From NCBI GenBank assembly GCA_963813495.1, contig CAWEZC010000005.1, positions 186,001-250,000 of the forward strand: a stretch of 64,000 nt of DNA. The letters run 5' to 3'. The position numbers and the translations under genes are program-made. The notes below the pieces were generated by a model, which was given only the letters and a program-made list of their open reading frames with translations, was not told the origin of the DNA and did no database searches. This document shows positions 8,806-16,685 of this stretch, piece after piece. Source of the DNA: JACVRW01 sp963813495 (GTDB lineage: Bacteria; Actinomycetota; Thermoleophilia; Solirubrobacterales; Thermoleophilaceae). Each line of letters starts with the position of its first letter. Within the stretch, counting starts at the first letter, position 1.

Positions 8806-8825
8806 TCTCCTCATCGAGCGATGAG
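8806..8825 (-). promoter_or_regulatory. Hairpin overlapping the ribosome binding site
   Basis: On the minus strand CTCATCG-CT-CGATGAG (7-bp perfect arms, 8810-8825) runs directly into GAGAAACCATG of the fusion gene. The GAG that ends the stem is also the first half of the GAGGAG ribosome binding site, so folding would partly hide it. It may be a translational control element or an operator. Confidence 0.4.
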
Positions 8826-8828
8826 CCC

Positions 8829-8845
8829 GGGTGCGTCCCGCACCC
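8829..8845 (-). terminator. Terminator-like hairpin after the repeat-protein gene
   Basis: GGGTGC, a five-base loop, then GCACCC, placed 29 bases beyond the stop of the 8874-11184 gene and before the next gene on the same strand. No T run follows, so this is a weak call. Confidence 0.35.
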
Positions 8846-8873
8846 AGGCAGTCCTGGTCAGAGCCCGCGGGGG

Positions 8874-11184
8874 CTAGCCAGGCCGCTCGACGACGGCGAT
8901 GAAGCTCGCCGGACGCCAGGGAGCCGGCGCGAACTGAAGGCGCCGGCTGAAACGCAGGGCGGCAAAGGCCGCGAGTGAAGCGAGAAGAGCGAACAGGGTG
9001 CTGAAGGCGATGCCCGACCCGGCCGGCGAGCTCACGCTCGAGCCGGGAGCCGGACTTGGGGGCGCCTGCTGGGCGGGGCCGCCGGCCGGACCGCTGCCCG
9101 CCTCGGCCGGTCCGGCGGACTCGGCGGCGAGCGAGACGGCGATCGGTGCCGCGTGGAGGGCGCCGAGCGGGTTGGCGGAAAGGGGGCCGTGGTGGGGGCT
9201 CACTGCGGCGGGACCGGACGCCGGCGCCTGCGAGAGCGAGATCGGGCCGGTCGGCTCGGACTGGGCGAAGGGCGCTATCTGGGCCGGCCGCGGAAGCGGC
9301 GCGCCGGTGGCGGTCTGACCGCCGTTGGCAGGATTGGGCGCCGACGGGGTCACGCCGCCGGTCGATGGGCCGTCGCGCTCCGGAATGAGCGATCGCACCG
9401 GGGCGGTGATCCGAGACAGTGGGTTGCCCGCGGGCGCCACGACATCCGCTACCGGGGCGATGACCGGCGGCAGTGCGTCAAGAATGGGGGTGACCGGAGC
9501 CAGGACCGGGTCCAGCGCACCGGCGACGGCGTCCATGACCGGCGGTACCACGCCGGCCACCGGGGCGAGCAGTTCATCCGCGACATCGAGCACCGGGCTC
9601 ACGAGCTCGCCCGCCGCGTCGAGCACCGGGGTCACCAGCTCGCCGGCCGTGTTCAGCACCGGGGCGACCAGATCGCCGGCCGTATCGAGCACCGGAGTCA
9701 CCAGCTCGCCGGCCGTGTTCAGCACCGGGGCGACCAGATCGGCGGCCGTGTCGAGCACCGGAGTCACCAGCTCGCCGGCCGTGTCGACCACCGGAGTCAC
9801 CAGATCGCCGGCCGTGTCGACCGCCGGAGTCACCAGATCGCCGGCCGTGTTCGAGCACCGGAGTCACCAGATCGCCGGCCGTGTTCAGCACCGGGGCGAC
9901 TACATCGCCGGCCGTGTTCAGCACCGGGGCGACCACATCGCCGGCCGTGTCGAGCACCGGAGTCACCAGCTCGCCGGCCGTGTCGACCACCGGAGTCACC
10001 AGCTCGCCGGCCGTGTCGACCACCGGAGTCACCAGCTCGCCGGCCGTGTTCAGCACCGGAGTCACCAGCTCGCCGGCCGTGTCGAGCACCGGAGTCACCA
10101 GCTCGCCGGCCGTGTTCAGCACCGGAGTCACCAGCTCCCCGGCCGTGTCGAGCACCGGAGTCACCAGATCCCCGGCCGTATTCAGCACCGGAGCGACCAG
10201 ATCGCCGGCCGTATCGAGCACCGGAGCCACCAGATCGGCGGCCGTGTTCAGCACCGGGGCGACCAGATCGGCGGCCTCATCGAGCACCGGCGAGAGCGGC
10301 TCGGCGACGCCACCGAGCGGCGCGGCCGGGACGTCGAGCACGGGGGTCACCGTGTCGGCGAGGTCCGAAGTGAGCGGCGTGGTCACATTGATGACCGGCT
10401 CGAGCAGAGCTACCGGCTCCTCGCCGCCGGGGAGGGAATCGGCCGGGGGCGTCGCTGAGCCGATGGTGTCATCCACTGCCGGCGCCACGACAACGATGGC
10501 GTCCTCGACGACCGAACCGATCTCAGGGCTGAGACTCGCGATCGGCTCCACGACGAGCGCGGGCACGCCGGTCTCGTCGGAGTCGTCCCCGTTGCCCGCG
10601 CCGATGAGTCCAGTGGCGGGGGCCAGCACCGAGCCGAGCGGGCTGGGCGGCGGGGGACTGGACGGCACCGGGGCGACGGGACCCGGCGCGTCGGGGAGCT
10701 GCGGTGCCGGAGCTACCGGAACTTCGGGGAGCTGCGGGGCGGGTGCTGCGGGGACGTCCGGCGCGGGGACGGCCAGCTCAGCGGCCACGGGCTGCGACGG
10801 AGCGGGCGGGGCGGACGCTACCGGAACTTCGGGAACCTGCGGGGCGGACGCTACGGGAACCTCGGGAACCTGCGGGGCGGACGCTACGGGACCCTCGGCG
10901 ACCTGCGGGGCGGGCGCTACGGGAACTTCGGCGACCTGCGGGGCGGGCGCTACCGGAACTTCGGGAACCTGCGGGGCGGGCGCTACGGGGACGGCCGTCG
11001 CCGGCGCTGTGGCGGCCGAGTCGACTTCTGTCGCGTCGGGGAGCGCCGGGAGCTGGGCGGAGGCGCCGGGGGCGAAGGCGGCCAGGGCTCCGAAGGCAGC
11101 GACTGCAGCGATCATCAAGCGGCTCCGGATGAGCGTCTTGGTCTTCGCCGAGGTTAGGTTCACGCTTGCCGTTTGTCTGGCCAC
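8874..11184 (-). CDS. Secreted repeat protein with C-terminal anchor, one frame break
   Basis: An envelope protein of about 770 residues. The start is GTG. A signal peptide (hydrophobic MIAAVAAFGALAAFAPGASA, cleavage after ASA) is followed by Pro/Ala-rich 11-residue repeats of type VPVAPAPQVPE, a spacer, about 22 tandem 11-residue repeats of type VTPVLDTAGEL, a second spacer, a hydrophobic helix (STLFALLASLAAFAAL) and a basic tail ending WRPASFIAVVERPG. The frame breaks near 9850: a one-base excess in GTGTTCGAGCACC, which looks like a hybrid of the two unit types GTGTCGAGCACC and GTGTTCAGCACC. Downstream the same repeat continues in the new frame, so the gene is one unit. Function is unknown; an adhesin, wall spacer or stalk is plausible. 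It is transcribed toward the peptidoglycan-binding fusion. Confidence 0.7.
9570..10300 (-). repeat. Tandem 33-bp repeats coding for 11-residue units
   Basis: About 22 uninterrupted 33-bp units. The consensus peptide is V-[TA]-P-V-[LV]-[DN]-T-A-[GA]-[DE]-[LV], with proline at every eleventh position. D-type (GTCGAGCAC) and N-type (GTTCAGCAC) units alternate in part of the array. Arrays of this kind change length by recombination or slippage and are also prone to assembly error. Confidence 0.9.
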
Positions 11185-11294
11185 TGCTGAGTTCCCTACG
11201 TTCCCATTCGTCTGTCCGCCGTACCCAGTTCGTTAAAGAAGCCTCCAACAAGAACGCAACTCGACCCTCTGTTTTCTCGCAAATTCCGGCCTTT

Positions 11295-11300
11295 TAGGGT
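11295..11300 (+). promoter_or_regulatory. TAGGGT -10 box of the HExxH gene
   Basis: TANNNT hexamer exactly 9 nt before the GTG at 11310. It supports that start and a leaderless message. Confidence 0.4.
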
Positions 11301-11309
11301 CCAAAACCT

Positions 11310-11694
11310 GTGCAATTTACGCAACGACCCACCGCGTCCACCCCCTCGGAGGCGGACCTGCTGCGCCGGGCCAAGGCGCGGCTGGACCGTCTCGATCTCT
11401 ACCCGGAACCGGTCCGGATCGAGGGGGTCCGGATCCGTGTAGCGCCGTGGTTGTTCCGGATCCCGGGCTTTCGCCGCTACCGCGGCTACGCCACGTCGTC
11501 GCAACATCTGGCTCAAGCGCTCCGGCCTCGACGAGCGCCTGATCGCGCACGAGCTCTGCCACGTCTGGCAGCTCCAGCACCGCCCGCTGAGGGTCTGGCT
11601 CTCCTACGCCCGCCCCTCGACCTTCAGCAGCGACCGCACGGCGTACCGGGCCAACCGCTACGAGGTCGAGGCGCGACGGGCCGAGAGGGCGTAG
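11310..11694 (+). pseudogene. Small HExxH metal-binding protein, frame broken
   Basis: The first frame (GTG at 11310) reads through RIRVAPWLFRIPGFRRYRGYA. Near 11493-11500 the sense shifts by one base to a second frame reading NIWLKRSGLDERLIAHELCHVWQLQHRPL and ending NRYEVEARRAERA at a TAG at 11692-11694. HELCHVWQ is a zincin-type HExxH motif. The late YEVEARRA is what small DUF4157-like proteins show after the motif. Rejoined length is about 127 residues. It is either a genuine frameshift or a sequencing error. The role is unknown. The gene points toward clpX. Confidence 0.6.
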
Positions 11695-11707
11695 CGGCCG
11701 GCAGGCT

Positions 11708-12994
11708 TCAGGCCGATTCGGCCTGAGCGGCGCCCGTCTCCTCGTCGTCGTCCGAGACGGCCTCGGTGACGAGGGTGGGCTTGAGCTGCTTCTCGATCGT
11801 CTCCTTCGTCACGACGCACTTCTTGACGTCGCGCCGGGAGGGCAGCTCGAACTGAACGTCGAGCAGGGTCTCCTCGAGGATCGAGCGCAGCCCGCGCGCG
11901 CCGGTCTCCCGATCGAGCGCCTTGTTCGCGATCGCCTCGAGCGAGTCGTCGGCGAAGACCAGCTCGATCCCATCGAACTGGAAGAAGCGCTGAAACTGCT
12001 TGACCAGGGCGTTGCGCGGCTCGGTCAGGATCGTGACCAGGTCGTCACGGGTGAGCTGGTGGATCACCGACGCGACCGGGAGGCGGCCGATGAACTCCGG
12101 GATCAACCCGTAATCCACGAGGTCCTCGGGAAGCACCTGCTCGAACAGCTCGCCCGTGTCCTTGTTGTGCTTGGAGGACACCGACGCGCCGAAGCCCACG
12201 CCCTTGTGCCCCACCCGCCGCTCGACCACCTTGTCCAGGTCCGCAAACGCCCCGCCACAGATGAACAGGACGTTCGTGGTGTCGATCGTGAGGAATTCCT
12301 GGTGCGGGTGCTTTCTCCCGCCCTGCGGGGGCACCGAGGCCACCGTGCCTTCCAGGATCTTCAACAGCGCCTGCTGGACCCCCTCACCGGACACGTCGCG
12401 GGTGATCGACGGGTTGTCGGCCTTGCGGGCGATCTTGTCGACCTCGTCGATGTAGATGATCCCGGTCTCCGCCTTCTTGACATCGAAGTCGGCGGCCTGG
12501 ATCAACTTGAGGAGGATGTTCTCGACGTCCTCGCCCACGTAGCCCGCCTCTGTCAGCGCGGTGGCGTCGGCGATCGCGAAAGGCACGTTGAGGATCTTGG
12601 CCAGCGTCTGGGCCAGCAGCGTCTTGCCGCAGCCCGTGGGCCCGAGCAGAAGGATGTTGGACTTCTGCAGCTCGAGGTCCTGCTCGCCCTCCGACTGCAT
12701 CATCTGCACGCGCTTGTAGTGGTTGTAGACCGCCACCGAGAGCGTGCGCTTGGCCGGCTCCTGGCCCACCACGTACTCCTGCAGAACGGCGTTGATCTCC
12801 TTCGGCTTCGGCAGGTTCTCGAGGTCGAAGGAGGGAGCGCCGGTCAGCTCCTCGTCGATGATCTCGTTACAGAGATCGATGCATTCGTCGCAGATGTAGA
12901 CGCCGGGCCCGGCGATCAGCTTCTTGACCTGTCGCTGGGACTTTCCGCAGAAGCTGCAGAGGAGCTGTTCGTTGGAGTCGGTGGGTCGGGCCAC
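11708..12994 (-). CDS. clpX: ATP-dependent Clp protease ATP-binding subunit ClpX
   Basis: AAA+ unfoldase that feeds ClpP. The 428-residue protein has the N-terminal zinc finger (Cys13, Cys16, Cys35, Cys38), Walker A GPTGCGKT, the pore loop GYVG, Walker B IIYIDEVDKI, and the IGF-type loop region needed to dock on ClpP. The start is GTG behind a clear GAGGAGAG ribosome binding site. It lies downstream of clpP on the same strand, separated by 118 bases that hold a hairpin, so its expression may be partly independent. Confidence 0.98.
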   Translation of the reverse strand: MARPTDSNEQLLCSFCGKSQRQVKKLIAGPGVYICDECIDLCNEIIDEELTGAPSFDLENLPKPKEINAVLQEYVVGQEPAKRTLSVAVYNHYKRVQMMQSEGEQDLELQKSNILLLGPTGCGKTLLAQTLAKILNVPFAIADATALTEAGYVGEDVENILLKLIQAADFDVKKAETGIIYIDEVDKIARKADNPSITRDVSGEGVQQALLKILEGTVASVPPQGGRKHPHQEFLTIDTTNVLFICGGAFADLDKVVERRVGHKGVGFGASVSSKHNKDTGELFEQVLPEDLVDYGLIPEFIGRLPVASVIHQLTRDDLVTILTEPRNALVKQFQRFFQFDGIELVFADDSLEAIANKALDRETGARGLRSILEETLLDVQFELPSRRDVKKCVVTKETIEKQLKPTLVTEAVSDDDEETGAAQAESA

Positions 12995-13081
12995 AAGTCT
13001 CTCCTCGAGGGCGAGGGTATCAGCGGGGCTTCGCCCAGGTAGATACTCGACCGATGTCCAGCTCCCTGCAAGTGGGAGGTT

Positions 13082-13104
13082 GGTTTCGCCGGCGCAGGCG
13101 AACC
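13082..13104 (-). terminator. Inverted repeat between clpP and clpX
   Basis: GGTTTCGCC-ggcgca-GGCGAACC begins 9 bases after the clpP stop. It could be an attenuating terminator, an mRNA-stabilising hairpin, or an operator. Its TTCGCC/GGCGAA arms recall ClgR sites, but the spacing is longer than I know for ClgR. No T run follows. Confidence 0.35.
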
Positions 13105-13112
13105 GCGATGCG

Positions 13113-13697
13113 CTAGTGCTTGTCGATCACGCGGTCGATGAGGTTGTACTCAACCGCCTCTTCGGCCGACATGAAGTAGTCGCGCTCCGTGTCGCGTGTG
13201 ACCTTCTCGAAGTCCTGCCCCGTGTGGAGGGAGAGGATCTTGTCGAGGCGCTGGCGCACGTCGATGATCTCGCGGGCGTGGATCTCGATGTCGGTGGCCT
13301 GCCCCTGGAAGCCCGAGCTCACCTGGTGGATGAGGATCTTGGCGTTGGGCAGGGCCATACGCTTGCCCGCGGCGCCGCCGGCCAGCAGCAGGGCGCCCAT
13401 TGACATGGCGATCCCGACGCAGATCGTCTGCACGTCCGGCTTGATGAACTGCATCGTGTCGTAGATCGCAAGTCCCGCATAGACCGACCCGCCGGGCGAG
13501 TTGACGTACAGCGAGATGTCCTTGTCCGGATCCTCCGACTCGAGATGGAGGAGCTGGGCCACGATCAGGTTGGCGATGTCGTCGGTGACGGGGGTGCCGA
13601 GAAAGACGATGCGCTCGTTGAGGAGACGCGAGTAGATGTCGAACGCGCGCTCCCCTCGGGACGTCTGCTCGACCACCATGGGAACCAGAGGACTCAT
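13113..13697 (-). CDS. clpP: ATP-dependent Clp protease proteolytic subunit
   Basis: A 194-residue serine protease. The triad is visible: Ser99 in IAMSMGA, His124 in ILIHQ, Asp173 in ERDYFM. Length and motifs are normal, with no inactivating change. It forms the proteolytic ring for ClpX and sits between tig (upstream) and clpX (downstream) on the minus strand, the classical tig-clpP-clpX order. Only one clpP copy is in the window, although actinobacteria often have two. The start ATG has TAGACT 9 nt upstream and no Shine-Dalgarno. Confidence 0.97.
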   Translation of the reverse strand: MSPLVPMVVEQTSRGERAFDIYSRLLNERIVFLGTPVTDDIANLIVAQLLHLESEDPDKDISLYVNSPGGSVYAGLAIYDTMQFIKPDVQTICVGIAMSMGALLLAGGAAGKRMALPNAKILIHQVSSGFQGQATDIEIHAREIIDVRQRLDKILSLHTGQDFEKVTRDTERDYFMSAEEAVEYNLIDRVIDKH

Positions 13698-13706
13698 AGG
13701 CGGGCG

Positions 13707-13712
13707 AGTCTA
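13707..13712 (-). promoter_or_regulatory. TAGACT -10 box of clpP
   Basis: TANNNT hexamer 9 nt before the clpP ATG. It suggests clpP has its own leaderless promoter rather than relying on tig read-through. Confidence 0.4.
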
Positions 13713-13750
13713 GCGGGCACGTGGTGCCGCCCTGCCGGGCTGGAGGCCGC

Positions 13751-15151
13751 TCAGGACCCGGGGGTCCAGATCTCGCCCGAGCCCGCGCCCTGCTCGTCCT
13801 TCTCGGGCGTCCAGAGCTTCTCGCGGGCGGCGGCGGTCTCGGCTGCGATGGGCTTGGCGTGCTCGACCACGAGGTCCACCGCCTTGCGCATGGCGATGTC
13901 CTCGCGCAGGGCCTCCTCGGCCCCCTGGGAACGTGCTCGCTTGAGCGCGCGCTTGAGCTGCTTCTCCGAGGCGTCGGGCGGAGCGGCGGCGCGCAGCGCC
14001 TCGTCGACCTCATCGTCGGATACCTCGATGTCCTCGGCGTCCACGATCGCGGCCAGCACCGCCTCGCGCTTGAGGGCGAGCTCGGCGTCGGACTCCGACT
14101 CGGTCACGAGCTCCTCCTCGGTCTTCCCCGTGAACTCGAGGTAGCGCTGCGGGTCCATGCCCTGGGCCGCTAGCCGGCGCGAGGTCCGGTGCCACATCTC
14201 GTGCGCCTTGGAGTGGACGAGCTCGTGCGGGACCTGGACGTTGGCCTGGGCCACCACCGCGTCCACCGCGGCCTCGCGAAACTCGCTCTCGACCGCCTGC
14301 TGCTCGGCCTCGGCGAGGCGCTGCTCGATCTCCGAGCGCAGCTCATCCAGCGAGTCGTAGCCTCCCGCCTGCTCGGCGAGCTCGTCGTCGAGCTCGGGCA
14401 GACGCTTCTCCTTGACCTCCTTGACAGCGACCGAGAAGACGGCGTCCTTGCCGGCCAGATGCTCGGCCTGGTAGTCGTCGGGGAAGGTCAGCGCCACCTC
14501 GCGCTCCTCCCCGGCCGCCGCTCCCTCGAGCTGCTCCTCGAAGCCGGGGATCAGGCGGCCCGAGCCGAGCTCGACCACGTGGCCACGCGCCTCGCCGCCC
14601 GCAAACTCCTCTCCGTCCACGCGGCCGACGAAATCCATGACCACGAAGTCGCCCGGCGCGGCAGCCCGGTCCACGTTCTCGAGCGAGGCGAGCGACTCGC
14701 GCACGCGCTCGAGCTCGGCCTGGACCGCCTCGGGATCGGCGCCGGGCTCACGGCGCCCGACCTCCACGCCCCTGTAGTCGCCGAGCTGGGCAGGCGGGAC
14801 GATCCCCACCTCTATGGAGAAACCGAGCGCCGAGCCCCTCTCGGGCAGGTCGGAGAGATCGATCTGCGGATCGCCGACCGCCGTGATGCCGGCCTCGTGA
14901 ATCGCCTCCTCGTACCAGCCCGGGAGCCCGCGGCGCACGGCCTCGTCGAGCACCGCCTCCCGCCCCACCTGGCGAATCACGACCTGCGCGGGGACCTTGC
15001 CGCTGCGAAAGCCGGGGACACGCATCTCCCGGCCGATCGCGGCTGCGGCGGTCTCCATCTCGCGCTCCAGGACGTCGCTCGGCACCTCGACCTCCACGCG
15101 TACGCGCGAGTCTGGAAGCTCGGTGGTCTTGGTGGTCACTGGGGTGGCCAT
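13751..15151 (-). CDS. tig: Trigger factor
   Basis: Ribosome-associated chaperone with prolyl isomerase activity. From the ATG at 15151 the product is 466 residues (MATPVTTKTTELPDSRV...). It has the ribosome-docking signature FRSGKVP near residue 46, an FKBP-type domain around 160-240 (GDFVVMDFVGRVDGEEF), and the helical arms rich in Glu and Ala. The frame is open upstream to about 15259, but those codons lack family similarity and would run across the divergent 51-residue gene, so the later ATG is preferred. TATCGT lies 10 nt upstream. The C-terminal tail is acidic. Confidence 0.95.
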   Translation of the reverse strand: MATPVTTKTTELPDSRVRVEVEVPSDVLEREMETAAAAIGREMRVPGFRSGKVPAQVVIRQVGREAVLDEAVRRGLPGWYEEAIHEAGITAVGDPQIDLSDLPERGSALGFSIEVGIVPPAQLGDYRGVEVGRREPGADPEAVQAELERVRESLASLENVDRAAAPGDFVVMDFVGRVDGEEFAGGEARGHVVELGSGRLIPGFEEQLEGAAAGEEREVALTFPDDYQAEHLAGKDAVFSVAVKEVKEKRLPELDDELAEQAGGYDSLDELRSEIEQRLAEAEQQAVESEFREAAVDAVVAQANVQVPHELVHSKAHEMWHRTSRRLAAQGMDPQRYLEFTGKTEEELVTESESDAELALKREAVLAAIVDAEDIEVSDDEVDEALRAAAPPDASEKQLKRALKRARSQGAEEALREDIAMRKAVDLVVEHAKPIAAETAAAREKLWTPEKDEQGAGSGEIWTPGS

Positions 15152-15161
15152 TGGTGCGATG

Positions 15162-15167
15162 ACGATA
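15162..15167 (-). promoter_or_regulatory. TATCGT -10 box of tig
   Basis: TANNNT hexamer 10 nt before the tig ATG. It lies back to back with the box of the divergent small gene, 25 bases away. Confidence 0.35.
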
Positions 15168-15192
15168 GTGATTCGGTGCCGGCCGGCGCTGG

Positions 15193-15198
15193 TAGCGT
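15193..15198 (+). promoter_or_regulatory. TAGCGT -10 box of the 51-residue gene
   Basis: TANNNT hexamer 8 nt before the ATG at 15207, giving the small gene a leaderless promoter divergent from tig. Confidence 0.35.
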
Positions 15199-15206
15199 GG
15201 GGCGTC

Positions 15207-15362
15207 ATGGACCCGCTGCGCCGCGATCGCTCCGAGCAGCTCGCCGCCTGGCTTGTCACCGGCCCGCTCGGTCACCTTTGGAGCACGCTGGCCGACGTCG
15301 TGGCTCTACTCGCACGCTACGGCGTGCTGCGACTGCGCCGGACGCTCCGGGCCGCCGCCTAG
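15207..15362 (+). CDS. 51-residue helical protein divergent from tig
   Basis: A small protein MDPLRRDRSEQLAAWLVTGP... with a basic start, an amphipathic or hydrophobic middle (GHLWSTLADVVALLARYGVL) and a basic tail RLRRTLRAAA. It could lie along or cross the membrane. The TAGCGT box 8 nt upstream, the clean gap and the exact end favour a real gene. Its TAG stop is interlocked with the stop of the convergent next gene: both use the palindrome CTAG. The function is unknown. Confidence 0.55.
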   Translation: MDPLRRDRSEQLAAWLVTGPLGHLWSTLADVVALLARYGVLRLRRTLRAAA

Positions 15363-16648
15363 CGCAGGCTGGTCGGGGCCGGGAGCCGCTCGAGCAGGCC
15401 CCGGTAGCGCTCCATCGTCGCGCGCGTCATGTCGCCGTGGGTCTGACTGCGCAGCCGCGCCACTTGCTCGCGGTGAAAGGGGCTCTCGCGATTCTCGTTG
15501 TGCCCGATCACGTTCCTGGTCGCGATCCCGTAGCGACCCTGCAGCATGCGGGTGAGTCGCAGCGAGGCGGCGCGCTGGCGGCGGTTCCCGAGGATCTGGG
15601 CGTCGCTGCGGCCGACGTGCTCGATCCCGATCGCCGTCCAGTTGAGGCCCACGGTATGGCGGCACATGATGCTGGTGGGCACGAGGCCGTAGGTCGTGCC
15701 GTCGCGGTCGATCACGAAATGGGCGCAGACGCCGGGCAGCTCGCCCAGTTCCGGGTCGGGCGCGTCGGTGGCGAAATAGTCGAAGACCGGTGCGAAGGTG
15801 TCGGTGACCGTGAAGTGCTGGACGATTACCTTGGGGTCCCTCAGCCGGAAGTCGTCAATCCCGTAGTGGCGGCGGGCGTAGCCGCGCATCTCCTCGCGGC
15901 GCTTGGGCCCGAACGGGATCGGCTTGCTGACCACCCGCGGGGGCGCGACGGCGCGGGCGAGCGCGAGCACGGCACGAGCGTGGCCACGCACCCCGGCCGC
16001 GCTCAGGGCGCCGCCCGGCAGCTCCACCACGAATGCGCTGTCGCCGGGATTCTCGTGGTTCTGCCAGGAGGTCGCCGTGCCGTGATAGGCCGGCAGGCGC
16101 TTGCGCGGCAGGCCAGTCGCACGCGAATAGAGGCGCTCGAGGGCGGGATCGCCGTCGCTGCGCACCACCATGCGAAGCGCCTGGTGGTACCAGAGCGTCA
16201 CGCGCGGGCGCTCGCGCTCGATGAAGCGCTGCAGCGCCTGGGTCTCGGGCTCCGAACCAGGACCGGGTCCCGACTCGTAGACGCCGTCCTGGAGGCGCCA
16301 GCGGTAGGGGAAGTTGCGGTTGAGGTCCACGCCGGCCGCGTTGTGGCGGTTGCCCGCGGCCGCGCCGTCGGGGTTGGCGTCCTCCACCAGCCACAAAGCC
16401 GTCCCGGGCGCGGGCCGCAGGCGACGCAGGCGGGCCACCACGGCCTTCCCGGCCGCCTCGTTGCCGTGCATCGCACCCACCACCATCAGCTTCGTGCGGG
16501 CCCGCGGGCTCCCCACGCGCAAGGCGCGGATCGGCCGGTCCTCGGCCGAGCGGCCGATCACCTCCCAGCCCGCCTGGGCGGGCACGGCCTGGGGAGTGGG
16601 GACCGCAGCCGCGACGAGCGACATGAACAGGGCACCGAGAAGCACCAT
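15359..16648 (-). CDS. Secreted M14 carboxypeptidase / N-acetylmuramoyl-L-alanine amidase fusion
   Basis: A 429-residue two-enzyme fusion. A signal peptide (residues 1-25) precedes an M14-type carboxypeptidase half with zinc ligands His61 and Glu64 (HGNE), third ligand His155 (LWYHQ), the substrate-site VDLNRNF near 108, and catalytic Glu209 (FVVELPGG). The second half, from about 270, is an Amidase_2 domain: His278 (IVQHFT), RDGTTYGLV, IGIEHVG (343), GHNE (His383), and Asp406 (THGDMT). Together they could trim peptide stems and cut the amide between peptide and glycan in the wall. Both active sites look complete. The ATG has TAGTCT 5 nt upstream. Confidence 0.88.
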   Translation of the reverse strand: MVLLGALFMSLVAAAVPTPQAVPAQAGWEVIGRSAEDRPIRALRVGSPRARTKLMVVGAMHGNEAAGKAVVARLRRLRPAPGTALWLVEDANPDGAAAGNRHNAAGVDLNRNFPYRWRLQDGVYESGPGPGSEPETQALQRFIERERPRVTLWYHQALRMVVRSDGDPALERLYSRATGLPRKRLPAYHGTATSWQNHENPGDSAFVVELPGGALSAAGVRGHARAVLALARAVAPPRVVSKPIPFGPKRREEMRGYARRHYGIDDFRLRDPKVIVQHFTVTDTFAPVFDYFATDAPDPELGELPGVCAHFVIDRDGTTYGLVPTSIMCRHTVGLNWTAIGIEHVGRSDAQILGNRRQRAASLRLTRMLQGRYGIATRNVIGHNENRESPFHREQVARLRSQTHGDMTRATMERYRGLLERLPAPTSLR

Positions 16649-16670
16649 CGCTGAGACTACGACCGGCGGC

Positions 16671-16676
16671 TAACGT
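16671..16676 (+). promoter_or_regulatory. TAACGT -10 box of the RNase D gene
   Basis: TANNNT hexamer 9 nt before the GTG at 16686. It supports that GTG as start. Confidence 0.4.
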
Positions 16677-16685
16677 CAGGTCGCA

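Noticed and set aside
9570..10300. CRISPR-like array because of 33-bp repeats
   Set aside because: The units are contiguous with no spacers, are translated, and vary by codon substitution. No cas genes are present.
9881..11236. Long plus-strand frames of TSSPAVSTTGV-type repeats
   Set aside because: The 33-bp repeat keeps several frames open. Only the minus strand gives a signal peptide, a C-terminal helix and a start in good context.
13082..13104. Firm ClgR operator call between clpP and clpX
   Set aside because: The spacing between CGC and GCG is larger than in the ClgR sites I know. It is kept only as an unassigned inverted repeat.
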